From: Beta vulgaris subsp. vulgaris | Taxonomy: Eukaryota > Streptophyta > Magnoliopsida > Caryophyllales > Amaranthaceae | Direction: 5' to 3' | Length of the DNA: 64,000 nucleotides | NCBI RefSeq assembly: GCF_026745355.1 | Contig: NC_079202.1 | Span: forward strand, 56,398,655-56,462,654 | The notes under the pieces: model-generated | Told to the model about the DNA's origin: nothing | Databases searched by the model: none | Seen by the model: the letters and a program-made list of their open reading frames with translations, nothing else | Shown here: piece after piece, positions 59,639 through 64,000 of the stretch | Layout of the letters: every line of letters starts with the position of its first letter | Position numbering within the stretch: the first letter of the stretch is position 1 | Position numbers and translations under genes: made by a program

Positions 59639-60232
59639 TCACGGCACCCAAAGTCTTAGAGCTTCTCTTCCCAGAATAAGAGGAGTCTCAGGATCTTCCT
59701 CCATATCCATCACCACAAAGTCGCATGGTACAAACACATGCCCAACTTGAATCGGTATATCCTCCAACTCACCACAAGGGACTCTCACAGTGCGGTCCGC
59801 CAATTGAATCGTTTTGCGCGTAGGATGAAGAGGAAATTTCAGGTGCTTTGCAATAGAAAGGGGCATCAAATTGACACTGGCTCCCAGATCGGCCAGTGCA
59901 CCCTTAGGTTCTAAGTCACCTATCTTCACTGGCAAGGTGAAACTCCCGGGATCTCTTTGCTTCTTGGGCATAGTTCGTTGCACAAGAGCACTCACTTGGT
60001 AAGGTAGGGAGATAAGCTCATCTTCAAGTTTTCGCTTATTGGAGAGGATCTCTTTCAAGAATTTAGCATAAGCTGGCATTTGAGACATAGCCTCAAGGAA
60101 TGGAATGTTGATTTGCAGGCTCTTCATCACATTCAGAAATTTAGTGAACTTGTCACTCAACTTTCTCTCTACCAACCTATGAGGATAGGGAACCGGAGGC
60201 ACATAGGATTTGGTTGGTGGAGGTGATGGCAA
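59639..60232 (-). pseudogene. Athila protease domain
   Basis: A 197-residue open frame with the aspartic protease core ALADLGASVNLMPLS (the D-x-G-A-S triad), followed by VPCGELEDIPIQVG and the ILGREAL block, both usual in Gypsy proteases. The N-terminal part (FLEAMSQMPAYAKFLKEILS) is the usual gag-protease linker of Athila and Tat elements. The frame ends before the reverse transcriptase. Confidence 0.85.
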
Positions 60233-60569
60233 TGTGTTTTTGTCACCAACTTGAACATGTGACTCATCCTTCTCCTCAACGTCCTCTTTCTCAGTTTCCT
60301 CAGCTCCACCTCCTTCTCAACAACCTCAGCTTCTCCATCCTGCTCTAACTCCCCATTCGGCATCTTAGGACCCGCATAACTTGTTCCCGACCTCAAATGA
60401 ATGGCTTTGGCTTGATGGAGGTTGGGGTTAGGAATGGGTTGGCCTGGAAGTTGATTTGTGGGGGTGGAGGGATTCTTCTCAGCTACTTGGGCAATTTGGG
60501 TTTCAAGCATTTTGTTGTGGGCTTGTAGCTCTTGAAACCTTTGCTCATGGTTTTGGAGAATTTGGTTCA

Positions 60570-61939
60570 TGGATTGGAGTTGTTGGAGAATTTGGAGAGA
60601 GGTTGGATCGGAAGATGGTGTAGGTTCGGGATTTTGTTTGGGGAAAGGAAGATTGGAGGGAGGTTTTGGGTTGTTGGTCCTTTGATGTGGAGCTTGGTAT
60701 GTGTTGGACCCTTGTGAGGAGGAACCACCTTGGTTATAGTTTTGGTTTTGGTTATACCCTTGCGCAAACCCTTGGTTGTGAGCTTGGTTGTACCCTTGTT
60801 GAGGTTGATTCCATCCTTGTTGAGGTTGGTTGAATCCTTGGGTGTAGTTTTGTTGAGGTTGTCTCCAACCTCCTTGTTGATTGTTCCTATACCCTTGTTT
60901 CCTTGATATCCATCTCCTCTTGAATTATTGCCGCCACATGCTCCGAATGGGTACCTCCACAATAAGAAGTATCATGGTTAGTACCACCACAAATATCACA
61001 AGAAAAAGAGTTTACCTGTGAAGGAGTAGACGATGCAAGATTGATCTTGGAGAGCTTCTTATCGAGTTGGTCCATCTTAGCTTGAATTTGATCCATGGGG
61101 TCAATTTCAAACTTTCCGCTCTTCTTAGGTTGAGCACCTCTTCGTCTTCCACCCCATGAGTAGTTCTTGATCACCTCCTCAATTGTGGACTCAAGTTGTT
61201 CTTGCGGGATCTTAGATAGTTGACCTCCCGCTCCAGCATCAAGATTGGCCCGTGAAATCGGATCAAGACCATCATAGAAGAATCGCATGAGTAGATTCTT
61301 GTTGAACTCATGGTGTGGGCATGAACGGATCATCTCCTTGAACCGCTCCCAAGCTTCGGCAAGTGTCTCATCGTTCTCTTGCTCAAATGAGGAGATCTTC
61401 CTCCTTATGTCCGCAGTCTTCCACTCCGGGAAGTATTTCTTCAAGAATGCCATGTGACTTCTTCCCATGTAGTGAGGGAATTAGCAGGCAAGCTCTTGAG
61501 CCATGACTTTGCTTTTCCGGTAAGAGAGGACCGGAACAGGTGCATCTTGATGTAGTCAGGAGAGACATCATTAGTGGTATCATGGCACAGATCTCAAGAA
61601 ACCTGTCGAGATGGTCTAGAGGATCTTCATCTGACCCCCACAAAACTGCTCTGCTTTCACCATCCGAGTATACTGAGGGTGAATGCTGAAATTTGTAGTG
61701 GTGGTAGGGAGTCGAATTCCACCTTGAAGAACATAGGAACCCGGATTTCCGAAATCCCTAAACAGTTGTGGATTTTCTTCACCCATTTCTGATTCAACTT
61801 CACTTGATGTACTTGAGATTGGTGAAGAAGGCTCGGAACCCAAAGTCAGATTTCCCAAATTCTTCCGAAGCTTTCGCAACGTACGGTCGATTTCAAGATC
61901 TAGAGGCAATGTGGGTGAACCGTGAGTTCTTCTTCTCAT
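60570..61939 (-). pseudogene. Athila gag, broken
   Basis: It starts MRRRTHGSPTLPLDLEIDR at 61939. The retrotrans-gag part has WERFKEMIRSCPHH, LLMRFFYDGL and NLDAGAGGQL, and the zinc knuckle CDICGGTNHDTSYC follows (CX2CX4HX4C). Beyond it comes a Gln/Asn/Gly-rich repeat region (about 60700-60900). Frame changes lie near 61640 and 61470 and again near 60900. Confidence 0.85.
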
Positions 61940-62055
61940 GTAACACAACAAAGCTAAGCAGAGGATTAGCAAATAACAACCACAGTTAAAAAGAAAATAA
62001 AAGAAAAATCAACTAAGCAAACTAAACTAAAATATACTTCAATCAATAGCACGCT

Positions 62056-62073
62056 TCCCCGGCAACGGCGCCA
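62056..62073 (-). other. Primer binding site (tRNA-Asp type)
   Basis: TGGCGCCGTTGCCGGGGA on the minus strand, three bases inside the 5' LTR end, complements the 3' end of plant tRNA-Asp as used by Athila elements. Confidence 0.9.
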
Positions 62074-62076
62074 TTT

Positions 62077-63730
62077 TGATAAGAGGTTTTTAGTGTGTCG
62101 TTAAGGCACTAAGAACCGCTTTCCAAACAATATTTATAGTCCTAACAAGCAATACTAAGAGAATAGTAAGGGCAAGTCAAGGGTCGATCCACAGGGAAAA
62201 GGGATTGATTAAAGTCTATCAAGTCTAGACTACCTAATTGAAGAAGTTTTGGGGTTTGAAAGAGTTTTGGTAACAATTAAGTTCTAGAACAAGCAAATAA
62301 TACGAGTTTAAATATCAAATAAAAGACACTAGAGTTAAGGTTACTAGTATGAATAAGAACGGATGATGATTGTTAATGCGATTGTGAAGCAACAAAGACG
62401 ATTATGCAAGGTTTAGTTTTTCCTCTAAATTACTTGAGTCCTCTCTCGAATGGTCCTCAAGAGTAATCCTTAATCTATCAACTAAATCCTCTCTCGAATG
62501 GTCTTTAGTTAATTGATTAAGAGATTCGATAAGTTTGGAAAACCCCTAATGAAGGATCCCCTTAATTTCCATCCAATATCTTGGTATAGAAATTAAGTTG
62601 ATTCTTGGGGATGATAAAAGAGTTCAAAATCCGATTAAGAACGTTTGAAATCAAAATACCAAAGTATATGTGATCAATATCTATCCTAAGGTCTCAAAAC
62701 ACCAAGATCAATGCATAATTCTCTAATAATCACAATCACATCAACATCATATTTAAAACCCTAATTCATACTTTCACCCTAACCCTAGATTATGAAACTA
62801 CTCACTAATCATGGAGTTAAAGCAATTAAACAATGAATCTATGACTAATCTAAGGTTAAACATGATTAAGAAATTATTAAACTAATAGAAATCGCAATTA
62901 TTAAACTAAGAGAATGAAGATCTTAAATAATATGAGAACTAAACAAACACCAAGAGAATGAAATAAAAACTAAAACTTTGAATTGAATTGAATGAAAAGT
63001 ACCTTGAATGTAAATCGAATCACAAACTATGATCTCTAATCTCAATTACCAATGAAAACTAAGTGTTTTCTCTCTAATACAAAACCCTAAAAAGTTGTGT
63101 AAAACTAGAATAAAGCGTCACCCTCAACTGAAAAGGAAAAGGCTTTAATGATCGAAACTTTTTTTTTTCGGAACGCATGGTGCGGGCGCACCATAAGTAG
63201 GTGCGGGCGCACCATGCTCAGGTGCGGGCGCACGAATGTGAAGGTGCGGGCGCACCTAAGCTTCTGCCTCAGCTTGAATTCATCCGTCAAAATGTGCGGG
63301 CGCACATAAGTTGGTGCGGGCGACCAGACGAGGTGCACCTTGTACTTGGTGCGGGCGCACCAATGTCGTCTGTTTTGTGCTGCAATGTTGGTTGATGGTG
63401 CGGGCGCACCAATAGCGTGTGCGGGCGCACCAGACGCACCTCAGGCTAACTCTCAGCCTCTAGCTTGTTCCCTCGTGCCATGCCTCGCATTTCTCGGCCC
63501 CAAAAAGGGTCATACCTGCAATAGAAACACGAGCAAACATGGTGAAAGCAAATGTGCTAGAAATTCGATCAAAATAGATCGAAAGTCTAGCAAAATGTCA
63601 CTATGACCAAGTATGATCAAGTGAGTGAAATCGAAGGGAAAAGTGAGGAGAAAGAAGGAAGAAAAGGAGAGAAAGGGAGCTAAAACAAGCCAAAAGAAGG
63701 TCATAAAGTGCGTTAGAAACGTACTTATCA
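62077..63730 (-). repeat. 5' LTR of the Athila element
   Basis: Nearly identical to 50707-52400, 40 bp shorter. Differences include the loss of one 21-bp hairpin unit and small indels. Hairpins lie at 63179-63434. Confidence 0.95.
63179..63434. repeat. GC-rich hairpin array in the 5' LTR
   Basis: Eight intact and two damaged copies of the GTGCGGGCGCAC hairpin in the same order as in the other LTR. Damaged copies read GTGCGGGCGACC and GAGGTGCACC (around 63313-63340). Confidence 0.95.
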
Positions 63731-63735
63731 GGGCT

Positions 63736-64000
63736 AGGGGTTTTTTTGTGTTTTTTTTAGCTGGGACTGTTATTAATGTAAGCAACTGCTTTTTTGGAAG
63801 ATGAAGAATCTTTAAACTATTATTATTTGTCACTAAATAATGACATTGTTATGTCATATTAGTGACAAATGTTTTGTAATTAATTGATGAATGCTAAATA
63901 TATATATGAAGTTGGTTAATGTTTTTTTTCTGTTATGTATATATGAATTATTGTGTTCTATTTCATATATTGTTTTTTAGATTGGTATAGTGTTGGAATT
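63736..64000. other. Continuation of the Athila target locus
   Basis: The sequence resumes after the second GGGCT duplication. It should be the 3' UTR or flank of the F-box-like frame that ends at 50672, or the far part of the Mutator-like element. No gene or end motif is seen. Confidence 0.4.

Larger units (their letters stand above)
50707..63730 (-). mobile_element. Athila-type Ty3/Gypsy LTR retrotransposon, complete but decayed
   Basis: The element spans 13.0 kb with TG...CA ends and a 5-bp target duplication GGGCT (50702-50706 and 63731-63735). The LTRs are 62077-63730 (5') and 50707-52400 (3'). The primer site TGGCGCCGTTGCCGGGGA (62056-62073, minus strand) matches the tRNA-Asp type usual in Athila. 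The polypurine tract is AAGCTTGGGGGAGTT (52401-52415). The order on the minus strand is gag, protease, RT, RNase H, integrase, then the extra 3' ORF of the lineage. All coding parts are broken by frameshifts or stops, so it cannot move by itself. The LTRs are nearly identical apart from small indels and one lost repeat unit, which suggests a rather recent insertion. Confidence 0.95.

Overview
The window is AT-rich nuclear DNA of a flowering plant, most likely a eudicot. The evidence is spliced genes with GT-AG introns, plant gene families (cyclin T, BAHD acyltransferase), and plant transposons (Stowaway and Tourist MITEs, Mutator-like elements, CACTA, hAT, tRNA-derived SINEs, Copia and Athila LTR retrotransposons). 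The species cannot be fixed from sequence alone.

Three intact-looking host genes are seen. (1) A six-coding-exon cyclin T gene on the minus strand (3792-11514, leader exon near 12629-12780) encodes about 434 residues; its product should be the cyclin partner of CDK9/CDKC kinases in P-TEFb. Its introns hold a Tourist-like MITE with a Mutator MITE nested in it, a Stowaway MITE and a decayed tRNA-Ala copy. (2) A plus-strand gene for a BORCS8/MEF2BNB-family protein has one coding exon (17816-18616) and probably a 2.4-kb intron in its 5' leader. (3) A two-exon BAHD acyltransferase lies on the minus strand (25402-29940); the intron is at the usual family position, the HxxxD motif is intact and the DFGWG motif reads DFGSG. 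No operon-like or pathway link between the three is evident.

The rest is mostly mobile DNA. 0.26-2.2 kb is a foldback Harbinger element. 19.5-24.1 kb holds three Mutator-like insertions, one with a further Mutator-like element nested inside, each with a 9-10 bp target duplication. 31-45.5 kb is a patchwork of Copia LTRs and pol debris, LINE debris, hAT MITEs, a Harbinger element with a GC-rich core, a CACTA element, a SINE and two minisatellites. 46-49.6 kb is the left part of a Mutator-like element with two convergent genes, a FAR1-type transposase piece and an unknown 127-residue protein. The introns in and beside these genes are built of a 20-bp tandem repeat. A candidate F-box-like reading frame follows at 50.2-50.7 kb.

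50707-63730 is a complete but decayed Athila-type (Ty3/Gypsy) retrotransposon on the minus strand with 5-bp target duplications, two ~1.7-kb LTRs, PBS, PPT, gag, protease, RT, RNase H, integrase and the extra 3' ORF of this lineage. Its most striking trait is a set of GC-rich hairpins, core GTGCGGGCGCAC. They occur about ten times in each LTR and about eleven times again just upstream of the 3' ORF.
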